Positions 8,862 through 17,200 of a stretch of 34,846 nucleotides of DNA are shown here, piece by piece. A program made the translations under genes and the position numbers. The DNA lies in contig JAJZXK010000030.1 of NCBI GenBank assembly GCA_021806565.1, positions 1-34,846 on the forward strand, written 5' to 3'. This stretch comes from Bacillota bacterium (GTDB taxonomy: Bacteria; Bacillota; Sulfobacillia; RBS10-35; JAJYVN01). Position 1 is the first letter of the stretch. Each line of letters starts with the position of its first letter. Under the pieces are notes generated by a model. The model made no database searches, was not told the origin of the DNA, and saw only the letters and a program-made list of their open reading frames with translations.

Positions 8862-9785
8862 TCAGCCGGTGGCGCCGCGGTCGGGCGGGACCGCCTGCCA
8901 CAGCTGCCCCATGGCGCCCGCCAACCCCACCAGGCCCGCGAGGTCGCTCGGCACCACCAGGGTCTTATCCGTCGAGCGCAGGGTGTTGCGCAGCGCCTCC
9001 AGGCCCTGCAGCGCCAGAAGCTCTTTGGGATTGAAGCCGAGTCCCGAAATCGCCTGCAACCCCTCGGTCTGCCCCCGGCGCAGCGTGGCGATCGCCTGGC
9101 CTTCGCCCTCCGCGGCCAGGATCAACGCCGCCCGGTCGGCCTCCGCGCGCAGGATCGTGGACTGCCGCTCCCCCTCGGCCCGCAGGATGGCGGCCTGCTT
9201 TTCGCCCTCGGCCTGCGTGATCAGCGCCCGGCGCGTGCGTTCAGCGATCATCTGCTTTTCCATCGCCGCGCGCACGTCCGGCGGCGGATCGATGCTGCGT
9301 AGCTCAATCCGCGTCACCTTCACGCCCCACTTGTCGGTCGCCGCGTCCAGGTGCTGCTGCAGCAGGGCGTTGATGCGCTCGCGCGACGTCAGGGTCTCGT
9401 CCAGCATCATGTCACCGACCACCTGGCGCAGCGAGGTCTGCACCAACTGCTCGACGCCGACCACGAAATTGGTGATCTCGTAGATGGCGCGCCGGGGATC
9501 CGTCACCTGCAGGTAGACGACGATGTCGATCGAGACGGTGGCGTTGTCCTTGGTGATGACCGGCATGGGCCGCAGCTCCCGCGGGGTCTCCCGGAGGTCC
9601 ACCCGGGTCCGAATGGCGTCCACAAAGGGAATGATCAGGTGCAGCCCGCTTTCCAGGGTGGCCTGATACCGCCCCAACCGCTGCAGCAGGACCGCCTGGG
9701 CCTGCACCACCACCACGGTGCTGCGCCAAAGCAGCAAAACCACCAGCAGCCCCACGATGATCACGGTTCCCAAGTACGCGCTCAC
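8862..9785 (-). CDS. SPFH/band 7 (stomatin-like) membrane protein
   Basis: A 307-residue protein with one N-terminal membrane segment (residues about 5-21) and a band 7 domain (about 24-190; LQRLGRYQATLESGLHLIIP, VITKDNATVSIDIVVYLQV, ETLTSRERINALLQ, VTRIELRSIDPP). A long helix rich in Ala/Glu repeats (LRAEGERQ, LRAEADR, LAAEGEG) predicts coiled-coil oligomerisation. Such proteins build ring-like membrane scaffolds and pair with NfeD proteins. The start is GTG 9785-9783, which overlaps the TGA of the NfeD gene (GTGA) and has GGGGAGGG 7 nt upstream; reading further upstream gives only implausible sequence. It should be cytoplasmic-facing and part of the membrane-integrity set with the NfeD and PspA genes. 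Confidence 0.93.
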   Translation of the reverse strand: MSAYLGTVIIVGLLVVLLLWRSTVVVVQAQAVLLQRLGRYQATLESGLHLIIPFVDAIRTRVDLRETPRELRPMPVITKDNATVSIDIVVYLQVTDPRRAIYEITNFVVGVEQLVQTSLRQVVGDMMLDETLTSRERINALLQQHLDAATDKWGVKVTRIELRSIDPPPDVRAAMEKQMIAERTRRALITQAEGEKQAAILRAEGERQSTILRAEADRAALILAAEGEGQAIATLRRGQTEGLQAISGLGFNPKELLALQGLEALRNTLRSTDKTLVVPSDLAGLVGLAGAMGQLWQAVPPDRGATG

Positions 9786-10255
9786 GCGGGATCCCTCCCC
9801 GCCACGCCTCTTCCAAGATCCTCCGGGCATACCTGCAGGGTGTTGCCCTCCACAGACAACACGGTGCAGCAGCCGCCCACCCCGGGCATCGGCCAGCCCT
9901 CCGCCACCCGCGCCCGCCACTGCTCGGCCCCGACCGCCACCCGCCCCGTGCGCGTCTCGGGCTCAAACGCCGCCGTCACCTGGGCCTGCCGGCCCACGAC
10001 CGCCTCGGCGTTGGTGGCCAACCCGCCCCGGCGGCCGAAGCGCCGCACGGCCCAAGGGCGCAACGTGAACAGCCCGACCACCGACACCACCGTGAACACC
10101 GGCAGGGTGACCACCGAAAGCGGCATGAACAGCCCTGCGACCGCCGCCGCCAACGCCCCGACGCCCAGCACGGAAAACACAAAGGCGCCGTGCATCGACT
10201 CCAGGACCAACAGCGCGATACCGATCACCGCCCACACCCACCACGCCATCGCCAT
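9782..10255 (-). CDS. NfeD-like membrane protein (short form)
   Basis: A 157-residue protein with three to four close membrane segments in residues 5-68 (WWVWAVIGIALLVLE, VFSVLGVGALAAAVAGLF, LPVFTVVSVVGLFTL). A soluble OB-fold-like C-terminus follows (GRQAQVTAAFEPETRTGRV, GEQW-like GAEQWRARV, CTVLSVEGNTLQV). This is the short NfeD type, without the N-terminal ClpP-like protease domain. These proteins partner SPFH proteins, and here the coupling is literal: the stop overlaps the next gene's start. Two ATGs lie in the right place (10255 and 10249) directly behind a run of eight Gs that must serve as the ribosome site; either could be used. Confidence 0.88.
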   Translation of the reverse strand: MAMAWWVWAVIGIALLVLESMHGAFVFSVLGVGALAAAVAGLFMPLSVVTLPVFTVVSVVGLFTLRPWAVRRFGRRGGLATNAEAVVGRQAQVTAAFEPETRTGRVAVGAEQWRARVAEGWPMPGVGGCCTVLSVEGNTLQVCPEDLGRGVAGRDPA

Positions 10256-10683
10256 CCCCCCCCAACCGCGCGGGCCCCGGCCCACCCAGGCCGCAGCCCC
10301 ACGACTTCACCCGCCGGGGCCGGCGTCCGCCACTCCGCGCCCTCCGCACGCGGGCGCGGTCCGGAGCCAAAGGCCGGACGCACCCTTCAAAGACCATGAG
10401 GGAGGGCCGTTTTGCCCCCCACCAGGCGCGGCCTGAGGGAGATGGGTTTGGGGGTAGGTAGGGGCCGCACGTCCGTCGGTGGTCGAATGCATGGGCCTGT
10501 ACCTGGGAGCGCGGGTGGTTCCCACCGCGCCCGCGCAGGCCGCACCTTCCCGGACGGTCGCCACGGGATCGCCCCCCTCCGGAGCGGTCGCACGCGCCGC
10601 CGGCACCCGGAGCGCGAAGCCTTCTACCCGGTCCGCTCCACCGGCCCCGCGGTACCGGGAGAGGGCGGGCACCGCGGGCCACC
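10256..10683. other. intergenic region between PspA and NfeD genes
   Basis: About 430 bases without a supported gene. Frames that run through it have erratic composition and no family match. It ends in a strong stem-loop just behind the PspA stop and must contain the start signals of the NfeD-SPFH pair. I could not pick out a convincing -35/-10 pair. Confidence 0.5.
10643..10680 (-). terminator. stem-loop just downstream of pspA
   Basis: GGCCCGCGGT (10680-10671 on the minus strand) pairs with ACCGCGGGGCC (10653-10643), ten pairs with one bulged G and a 17-nt loop, starting 3 nt after the pspA stop codon. No T-run follows, so termination may be weak or the hairpin may protect the mRNA end. 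Confidence 0.4.
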
Positions 10684-11388
10684 CTACGCGCCAGATCCGA
10701 GTTCCGCCTTCAGCCGGGCCAGGTCCCCCTCCACCCCCGCCTGGGCCGAGAGCCGCCCCAACTCCACCGCCACGGCATCCGACGGCTGCAACCCGTCCTG
10801 CAGCGTGCCCTGCTGGACCAGTTCGTCGATCGCCGAGGCGCGGGCCCGCATGGCTGCGGTCCGGTCCTGCGCCCGCTGCACCGTGAGGCCCACGTCCGCC
10901 ATCTCCTCGGACAGGCCGGTGACCGCCTCACCGATCTTTACACTGGCCTGCGCGGCGGTGTATTGGGCCTTGATCGCCTCCTTGCGGGTGCGAAAGGCGT
11001 TCACCCCCGCCACCAGCCGCTGCTGTGCCAGGGTCAATCTATCCTGCTCGCGCTGCAGCCCGGCCACTTGTGGAAGCAGGCCGTCCAACTGCTGGGAGGC
11101 GGACTGCCGCCGCTCCAGCGCCGTCCTGGCCAGATCCTCCCTGCCGGCGGCCAGGGCCTGCTTCGCCCCCCGTTCCATCTGGTCCATCTGCTGGCGCAGC
11201 GCATCGCATTGCAAATCGAGGCGCTTCTTGCTCGTGACCACGTCGGTCAGGCCCCGCTGAACCTTTTGCACCAGTTCCAACTGGTGCTGATAGGAGTAGT
11301 CCAGGGTCTGGCGCGGATCCTCGATCTGGTCGAGGGCCTGATTCACCTTCAGCTTGAACATGGACGACATCCGTGACAGAACGCCCAC
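10684..11388 (-). CDS. pspA: PspA/IM30 family membrane-stress protein
   Basis: A 234-residue, almost entirely helical protein with the family's amphipathic N-terminus and core (GVLSRMSSMFKLKVNQALDQ, IEDPRQTLDYSYQHQLELVQ), then long coiled coils to about residue 190. PspA/IM30 proteins coat and remodel damaged membranes. The open frame continues far upstream, but GTG 11388-11386 gives the canonical N-terminus and has GAGGGG 6 nt upstream, so I chose it. The gene sits upstream of, and on the same strand as, an NfeD-like and an SPFH gene, the usual partners in Bacillota membrane-stress loci. The 430-bp gap means they may be separately transcribed. Confidence 0.92.
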   Translation of the reverse strand: MGVLSRMSSMFKLKVNQALDQIEDPRQTLDYSYQHQLELVQKVQRGLTDVVTSKKRLDLQCDALRQQMDQMERGAKQALAAGREDLARTALERRQSASQQLDGLLPQVAGLQREQDRLTLAQQRLVAGVNAFRTRKEAIKAQYTAAQASVKIGEAVTGLSEEMADVGLTVQRAQDRTAAMRARASAIDELVQQGTLQDGLQPSDAVAVELGRLSAQAGVEGDLARLKAELGSGA

Positions 11389-11398
11389 GGCGATCCCC

Positions 11399-11887
11399 TC
11401 ACTTTTTCGGCTGACCACCAGAGTAGTATACAGCCGCCGCGATCCGCCCCACCCCGGTCGCGGCCAGCGTTTCGCTTTCACAACGCGCGGCCGCTTCGCC
11501 ATCCCGCGCCGGCCGTGGCGGGCCGCCCCTCCGCTGCGGCCCGCCGTTCGGGTCCCCCGGCCGGCGGGGTGGCGCTGCCGTCGCGGGACGTGCGAAGTCG
11601 CCCGCACTGCCGTGCGTCCCCAACGCCTGCACCGCGTGCGCAAGAGCGGCTGCCAACTTGAAACGCTGCACCCTCGCCGCAGTCGACCAGGTACGCCGTA
11701 ACCCCCTGGCACCAAAACATAGGCCGAACTCAGAGTCCCAGTTGCCCTTTTCCCACAGAGCCTGCTGGCCCGGGGCCACGGCCGCGTCGCGGCTTGGCGC
11801 CCGCATCCAGCACCGCGGTCCATATTTCCCCAACTCTTCGCCGCCCCGCTTTGCCACGAAACAGTCCTCCGTCGACCACTCCGTCAT
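11399..11887 (-). CDS. hypothetical protein overlapping the CHAT-like gene
   Basis: A 162-codon frame whose ATG (11887-11885) overlaps the TGA of the CHAT-like gene (ATGA), the classic sign of translational coupling. The first about 95 residues look protein-like (MTEWSTEDCFVAKRGGEELG at the start, then QQALWEKGNW, then RVQRFKLAAALAHAVQALG). The rest is Pro/Arg/Gly-rich, runs through the pspA promoter region and may be non-coding read-through. In the first 105 codons about 24 end in A or T, more than in most neighbours. I recognise no family. It could be a partner or substrate of the CHAT-like protein, a decayed gene, or chance. Confidence 0.3.
   Translation of the reverse strand: MTEWSTEDCFVAKRGGEELGKYGPRCWMRAPSRDAAVAPGQQALWEKGNWDSEFGLCFGARGLRRTWSTAARVQRFKLAAALAHAVQALGTHGSAGDFARPATAAPPRRPGDPNGGPQRRGGPPRPARDGEAAARCESETLAATGVGRIAAAVYYSGGQPKK
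11425..11430 (-). promoter_or_regulatory. extended -10 box for pspA
   Basis: On the minus strand TGTATACT provides TATACT with an extended TGN-like upstream element, 37 bp before the pspA GTG. No good -35 lies 17 bp upstream (GTGGGG), which fits either an extended -10 or a regulated promoter. Confidence 0.4.
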
Positions 11888-12492
11888 CCGGGGAAAAAGG
11901 AGAACGATTCCGTGCCGTACGCCCACCCGGCGTCCACTGCGGCCGCCTTCTTCACCGCCTCTGGCTCCCCGTAACGCGCGGGCGCGTAGTCTCGATCCTC
12001 GGCGAGCAGGAAGTAAAAGAAGTTGATGGCGAACACCAGCGCGGAATCGACGTCCAGATAGTGCGAGACCGGCCCGATGTACGCCTGAAAACCGGCTTTC
12101 AAAAAGGCCCGGGCAAGCGGTGCGCGTCCCGACCCGCAAGCCAGCGAGAGCACGGTTCCGCGCCCACCGCCCACGTGCGCCAACACTTCGGCGGCGGTCC
12201 ATCTGACGGTGATTCCGTCCCAGCCATCCGGATCGTCGTAACGGCCCTCCGCCTGATCGACCACCTCGAACATGAGGTATGGATCCTCGTCGCCGCCGGA
12301 TCCATGGCAGACAAGGATCGTGTGAGAGTGTTCAGGATGGGGGTGGGCGAAGAAGGCAAATATCTGGCGCTTCTGAATGAATCTGTGAAAATCGACCTGG
12401 ATACCATAGCTTTCCAGAACTGCGCGAAGGGCGAGCGCCTCATCCAAGAGCTTGTTGTCACAAACAATGGCGACGCGATCCAAGATTTTCAC
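11884..12492 (-). CDS. stand-alone CHAT/caspase-like cysteine peptidase-fold protein
   Basis: A 202-residue protein. The core reads as a clan CD (caspase/CHAT) fold. A hydrophobic strand ends in the histidine motif TILVCHGSGGDE (His63), and 56 residues later VLSLACGSGRAPLARAFLKA holds the cysteine motif (Cys119). Next comes GFQAYIGPVSHYLDVDSALV and a helical tail. His-Gly, Cys-Gly and the following 'fl-aG--ayiGp' pattern are what the family shows, and no other domain fits in this length. I place the start at GTG 12492-12490, with GGGGGGA 8 nt upstream; the upstream frame is not protein-like. Eighteen of the first 50 codons end in A/T, unlike most neighbours, which suggests transfer. There is no signal peptide. 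Activity is inferred from the dyad only. I recall similar proteins in Bacillaceae carrying misleading names. Confidence 0.7.
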   Translation of the reverse strand: MKILDRVAIVCDNKLLDEALALRAVLESYGIQVDFHRFIQKRQIFAFFAHPHPEHSHTILVCHGSGGDEDPYLMFEVVDQAEGRYDDPDGWDGITVRWTAAEVLAHVGGGRGTVLSLACGSGRAPLARAFLKAGFQAYIGPVSHYLDVDSALVFAINFFYFLLAEDRDYAPARYGEPEAVKKAAAVDAGWAYGTESFSFFPG

Positions 12493-12596
12493 GCTTGTCG
12501 TCCCCCCGCCATACACCAGCCGGTACACACCTCGCCAGCGGCGCCGCCACACCGGAGGCTGTTGGGGTGGCCGCGGCGTGCCGCGCGCCATCCCCT

Positions 12597-12649
12597 GGCG
12601 GTTCCAGCCTTCTCTCCCGCACCGGACGGGTGAGAGAGGAAGGACCGCC
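12597..12649 (-). promoter_or_regulatory. strong two-tier stem-loop upstream of the CHAT-like gene
   Basis: A 53-nt segment folds on paper into one long hairpin. The outer stem pairs GGCGGT/ACCGCC plus CC/GG; the inner stem pairs a CTTCC-TCTC strand with GAGAG-AAGG and CCCG with CGGG, around a loop near 12624. It lies 105 nt upstream of the CHAT-like start and about 220 nt behind the SDR stop. It could be an mRNA leader structure or a terminator lacking T residues. I could not match it to a known riboswitch. The rest of 12493-12869 holds nothing I can support. Confidence 0.4.
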
Positions 12650-12869
12650 CAAAGCGGCATCGACACCTCCGTCGCCCTCGGGATGCCCCGGGACACGAGG
12701 ACTTGCCCCAAACTTCTCTGCACGCCGAAAAGGCGGCGGCGGCCGGAGCCAGGCCGACCGCCACCGCGAACGGAAGGAACGCGTCCTCGCCCCGGGTGAT
12801 ACCTCTGCGCCCGCACCTGCGGCCCGGGCCCGATACCACCGACCGCACCCGGGTCCGCATCCGGCCGGC

Positions 12870-13658
12870 TCAGGCCAGACCGCGCTTACCGCCCGCGTCG
12901 ATCTCCAAAGAGGTGCCGGTGATCATGGCCGCCTGCGAGGAGACGAGGAAGGCGACGCAGGCCGCCACCTCTTCCGCCGACGGCAGGCGCCCGAGCGGGC
13001 TCGCGCGCATCTGGGTGAGTACGGCGTCCACCGGTGCCCCGGTAGCCCCGGCGATGCCCTCGGCCATCGACGCCAGCAAGCCCGTCTCCGCCGCCCCTGG
13101 GCTGACGGCGACCACCCGGATGCGGTCGCCGGCCAGCGCGTCCGCCAGGCATTTGGTATAGGCGAGCAGGCCGGCGTTGATGACGCTGTTGATGGTCAGC
13201 AGGGTGAAGGGGTCCTTACCCGCCGCGCCCACGATGTGCAGGATCGACCCGCCACCGGATCGGCGCAGGTGCGGAACCGCCGCCGTGCACACCCGCACCG
13301 TGCCCAGAAGCTTGGTCTCGAGGCTGTTCCGCCACACCGCTTCGGAGGCGTCCAGGGGACCGTGGATGGGCGCCCCGCCCGCGGAGTTCACGACGACATC
13401 CAGACGGCCCAGCGCCTCCACCGCCCGCCCCACGGCAGACTCCACGGATGCCTGTTCACGCACATCGGCCACCAGCGGCACCACCCGGCGCCCGGTGGCT
13501 TGCGCGATCGCCTCCGCCGTCTGGCCCAACTCCGCCTCGGTCCGCGCCAAGAGCGCCACATCCGCGCCTTCCGCCGCCAGGGTCTGGGCGATCGCCCGGC
13601 CGAAACCGCGTGAGCCGCCCGTGACCAACGCCACCTTGCCCGCAAACCCGAGATCCAC
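12870..13658 (-). CDS. short-chain dehydrogenase/reductase with altered active site
   Basis: A 262-residue Rossmann-fold SDR. The cofactor loop TGGSRGFG (residues 13-20), LLARTEAEL, the VADVRE motif (63-68) and NSAGG (91-95) are intact, and the C-terminal part ends in the usual VAFLVSSQAAMITGTSLEID. The catalytic positions are not canonical. Where SDRs have Ser this protein has Gly144 (ILHIVGAAGKDP), and the Y-x3-K positions align with Asn157 and Asn161 (TINSVINAGLLAYTK). It may be an atypical reductase subfamily or a non-catalytic NAD(P)-binding protein. The start is GTG 13658-13656 behind a G-rich ribosome site (AAAGGGGTTGGGGGC); upstream the frame is not protein-like. It stands alone, divergent from the giant surface protein. 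Confidence 0.88.
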   Translation of the reverse strand: MDLGFAGKVALVTGGSRGFGRAIAQTLAAEGADVALLARTEAELGQTAEAIAQATGRRVVPLVADVREQASVESAVGRAVEALGRLDVVVNSAGGAPIHGPLDASEAVWRNSLETKLLGTVRVCTAAVPHLRRSGGGSILHIVGAAGKDPFTLLTINSVINAGLLAYTKCLADALAGDRIRVVAVSPGAAETGLLASMAEGIAGATGAPVDAVLTQMRASPLGRLPSAEEVAACVAFLVSSQAAMITGTSLEIDAGGKRGLA

Positions 13659-14234
13659 GCCCCCAACCCCTTTCGCATCGCTGCCATCCGCTCGCCGCAC
13701 CGCGCGAGCCACGCGCCTGGAGACTTCGCCCTTGGCGCAAACGAGCGACCCGCGCCAACCGCAGGCGCATGGCGGCACCGGCCACCGCGCAGGGTTCGCG
13801 GCGGTTGCCGCATCGCCTACTGGCAGGTGTCCGCAGGTGCTCCAGCGCGCGCTTCTTTCGCACGGAGCGTAACGTCGAAGCCGTTCACCCAGCGGCCGCA
13901 CGGCCTTGAAATCGCCGCCGGACGGCCCTCCCCTGCCTGCCGTTGGGCCGTGTTCTTGCGGGCCTCCCGGGGCAGAAGCCCGCGGGACCCAGTCCGAAAG
14001 ACCCGGAGTGTGCCTTGTGCACCATATTGGGCAGGACTGCCAGCCACGGACTGCGAATCGGCCGCCGGCTTCATAGGCCACGTCCAAGCCAGATGCCGTG
14101 ATCTCCTGGCGCCAGGATGGCGGTCCGAATGTGCCCCTGCCGCATGACGTGACACGGAGTTGCGAAGTCGGTGGGCGGAGGCTTGCGGACGCGCATGGGT
14201 TCCACATCCAGCCGCGCAGAGGACCATCTCAATC
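13659..14234. other. divergent intergenic region, SDR / giant surface protein
   Basis: About 575 bases between two divergent starts with no supported gene. It must hold both promoters, but I found no convincing -35/-10 pairs. A 6-bp GC hairpin (13958-13963 with 13978-13983) is the only clear structure. Before the giant gene, AGAGGA at about 14218 is a modest ribosome site 11 nt from the ATG. Confidence 0.4.
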
Positions 14235-17200
14235 ATGGGGCACACCCACGCCTCGCGCCGTCTCGGTTCATCCTGGCTGATCCTGGTGGGCATCACCTTG
14301 GCGGCGGTCCTCGCCCTGGGGGGGCAGACGCGGGCCGCGTCCCTCGCCGGCTATCGCTTCTCGGCCACGCCGCTGGCGCCGGCCGGCTCGATCGGAGCCG
14401 GGGGCGCCGTCAACGTGGTCCTCACCCCTGTGGACGCAGGCGGCAACCCCACCGTCGTGTCTGCGGTGTACCTCTCATTTTCCCAGACGCCTGGCGGCGG
14501 CGGGGCGCGAAGCGGTGGCGTGACGCTGTCGTCCACACCGCAGCGAGTCGCCACAGACCAAAGCGGCCAGATCACCGTAACCTACAATGCTCCCTCACCG
14601 CTGCCAACCTCCGGCACCGATACCATCGTCGCGCAGGATGCCCCGACGCACCCGGCGGTGACGGCGCAGGACTCCTACACCTTCGCTGCGGCGGGCGCCA
14701 CTGCGTACACCTGGAGCGAACAGAGCACCCCGGCGGGATGCGCCGCTGCGTGCTCCGGCGCACCGCCACCGCGCTACGATCCAGCCATGGCGTATGACCC
14801 CGCGACCGGTACGCTGGTGCTGTTCGGCGGGGCGTCGCAGACGGGCGGCACCGCAATGCTCGGCGACACGTGGACATGGAACGGGTCGCAATGGACGAAG
14901 CGGACGCCCGCGCACTCTCCCTCACCGCGCTACGGCGCCCGTCTGGTCTACGACCCGACGACGCAGAGTCTGCTGCTCTTCGGCGGCGCCGACGCCTCGA
15001 ACCAATTCTTCGGCGACACCTGGGCCTGGACCGGGTCCGACTGGATCGCGATCCCCACCCCCACCTCCAGCGCGCCACCGCCGCGCTACGATGCGAGCCT
15101 GGCCTACGATTCCGCGAGCGGCCAAGTGTTGCTCTTCGGTGGCTGGAACGGCGCCAGCGCCCTCGGAGACACGTGGGTATGGCAGGGCACCTCCTGGTCC
15201 GCGGTGCACCCGGCCCACAGCCCAAGCGCGCGGTACGGGGCCGCCATGGCCTACGACGCCGCCGCGGGCTCGATGGTGCTCTTCGGCGGAGCCAACGGGA
15301 CCACGGTCCACGCGGACACGGCGGTTTGGAACGGCACAGATTGGACGTTCAAGGCCCCGGCCCACGTACCACCCGCGGCCTCCGACGCAGTGATGGCCTA
15401 CGATCAGGCGGAGGCCGCCGTCGTCCTATTCGACGGCGGTAGCGGCACCTGGACTTGGAACGGCACCGACTGGACCCAGCAGCAACCGGCGTCCTCTCCG
15501 CCCGCGGTAGGCGCCGCCGCCGCAGACTACGTCGGATCGACGAACAGCCTCGTGCTCTTCGGCGGCGAGGACGCGGCCCGGATCCTCCACAACGCAACCT
15601 GGACTTGGATCGCTGGCACAAATGTGTCGCCGCCGACCATCTCGACCACGTCCCTGCCCGCTGCCACGGTCGGCAGTGCGTATGCCCAGCAACTCGGCGC
15701 GACCGGAGGCGTCGCCCCGTATACCTGGTCGGTTGCTTCGGGCTCGAGTCCGCCCCCCTGGTTGACGCTGAGCCCCACGGGACAACTGCGCGGCACGCCG
15801 ACAGCGGCTGGAGCGGTCAGCGTGACCGTCGACGTGGCGGACGCCCGCGGGGAGACCGCGGTGCAGACGCTCTCACTGACCGTCAACGCGCCCGCGGTGG
15901 CTGCCTACGTGTGGTCGCCCACTCCCGTCGCGGCGACCGGCACGCTGCCGTCAGGGTCGGTCGCCGACTTGACCCTGACGGCGGAGGACGCGTCCGGGCA
16001 CGCGATCGTCGCCGCCGCCGTATATGTGTCCTTTACACCGGCCCCTGGCGGGGGATCCGCCTTCTTGGTCGGGGGCACCGCCGGTTCGGTGGCGCTGACG
16101 CCGGCGCCTCAGCGCTTCACCACGGATGGCAGCGGGCAACTCCATGTCACCTACGACGCGCCCGCCTCCCTGCCCGCCGGCGGCCACGACGCGCTGACGG
16201 CGCAAAACGCCCCGGCATCGCCGACCGTCAGCGCACAGAGCACGTACACGTTCATCGTGCCAAGCGCGGTGACGCTCCAGGCCGCTGCGCCCTCCGTCGC
16301 GGCTGGTACCAGTCTCGCCTTCACAGGCAAGGTCGCCGACGCACAGGGCGGACCCGTCTCGGGCGCCACCGTGGACCTCACCGTGGCGGGAGGCCTGGTC
16401 GCGCAGGCCGTGACTGGGGGCGACGGCACCTATCAGGGCAGTTGGGTGGTGCCGGATGCGGTGGGGGCCCAGACCCTCACCGCGTCGGTGATGGGCGCCG
16501 CCGCGACGGTCCAGGCCTCGACCCTCGTCCAAGTCGTGGCGGGTCCGGTCGGGCAACTGACCATGCACGCCACGCCGGCCCAGGTGGGCGCCGGGGGAAC
16601 CGTGACCGTGTCCGGACTCGCCGTGGACGCCTTCGGCAACCCGGTCACCAGTGCGACCATCTCCCTGACGGTTTCGGGCGGTACGCTTCCGGCCGCCCAG
16701 TTGGTGACCAATCCGGACGGCAGCTTCACCTCGACATGGACCCTGCCGTCGACCACCGGATTTGCCGTGGCGACCGCAGCCGCGAACGGCGTCACGGCGT
16801 CCGCCACCGTGGGCGTCCGGCCTGGGGCGGTCGCCGTCGTGGCGCTGACGCCGACCGCCGCCGGCGTCGGGGCAAGTGGAGACCTGGCCCTGAACGGTAA
16901 GGTCTCCGACGCGTACGGCAACCCGATCCCCGGCGCCATGGTCACATTGACGGCCTCCGGCGGCACGATCAGCCCGTCGAGCGCGACCACGAATGCCGCG
17001 GGAACCTTCGGCGCGGTCCTTGCGGCTCCCGCCGTACCGGGCCCGGTGACCCTGACGGCCAAGGTGGAGGGCAGTTCGCCCCTGGTCGCGGTGAGCACGC
17101 AGGTGACGGCGACGGCGACGGTCACCTTGGCCCCCAGTCAGACGAGCACGGAGCCGACGGGAACGGTCGCGCTCACCGGCACGGTCACCGGTGCGGGGGG

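Noticed and set aside
10307-10672. Minus-strand frames in the pspA-nfeD gap
   Set aside because: Composition changes erratically and there is no family match or ribosome site; treated as intergenic.
12597-12720. Glycine or c-di-AMP riboswitch before the CHAT-like gene
   Set aside because: GTGCGGGAGAG resembles the start of a glycine aptamer, but the conserved CGCCGAAGG-type core and the CTCTCAGGC closing segment are absent, and the c-di-AMP pattern does not fit.
13958-13983. Possible riboswitch (c-di-GMP or similar) before the giant surface protein
   Set aside because: Only a simple 6-bp GC hairpin is present; none of the conserved loop motifs of known riboswitches could be found.
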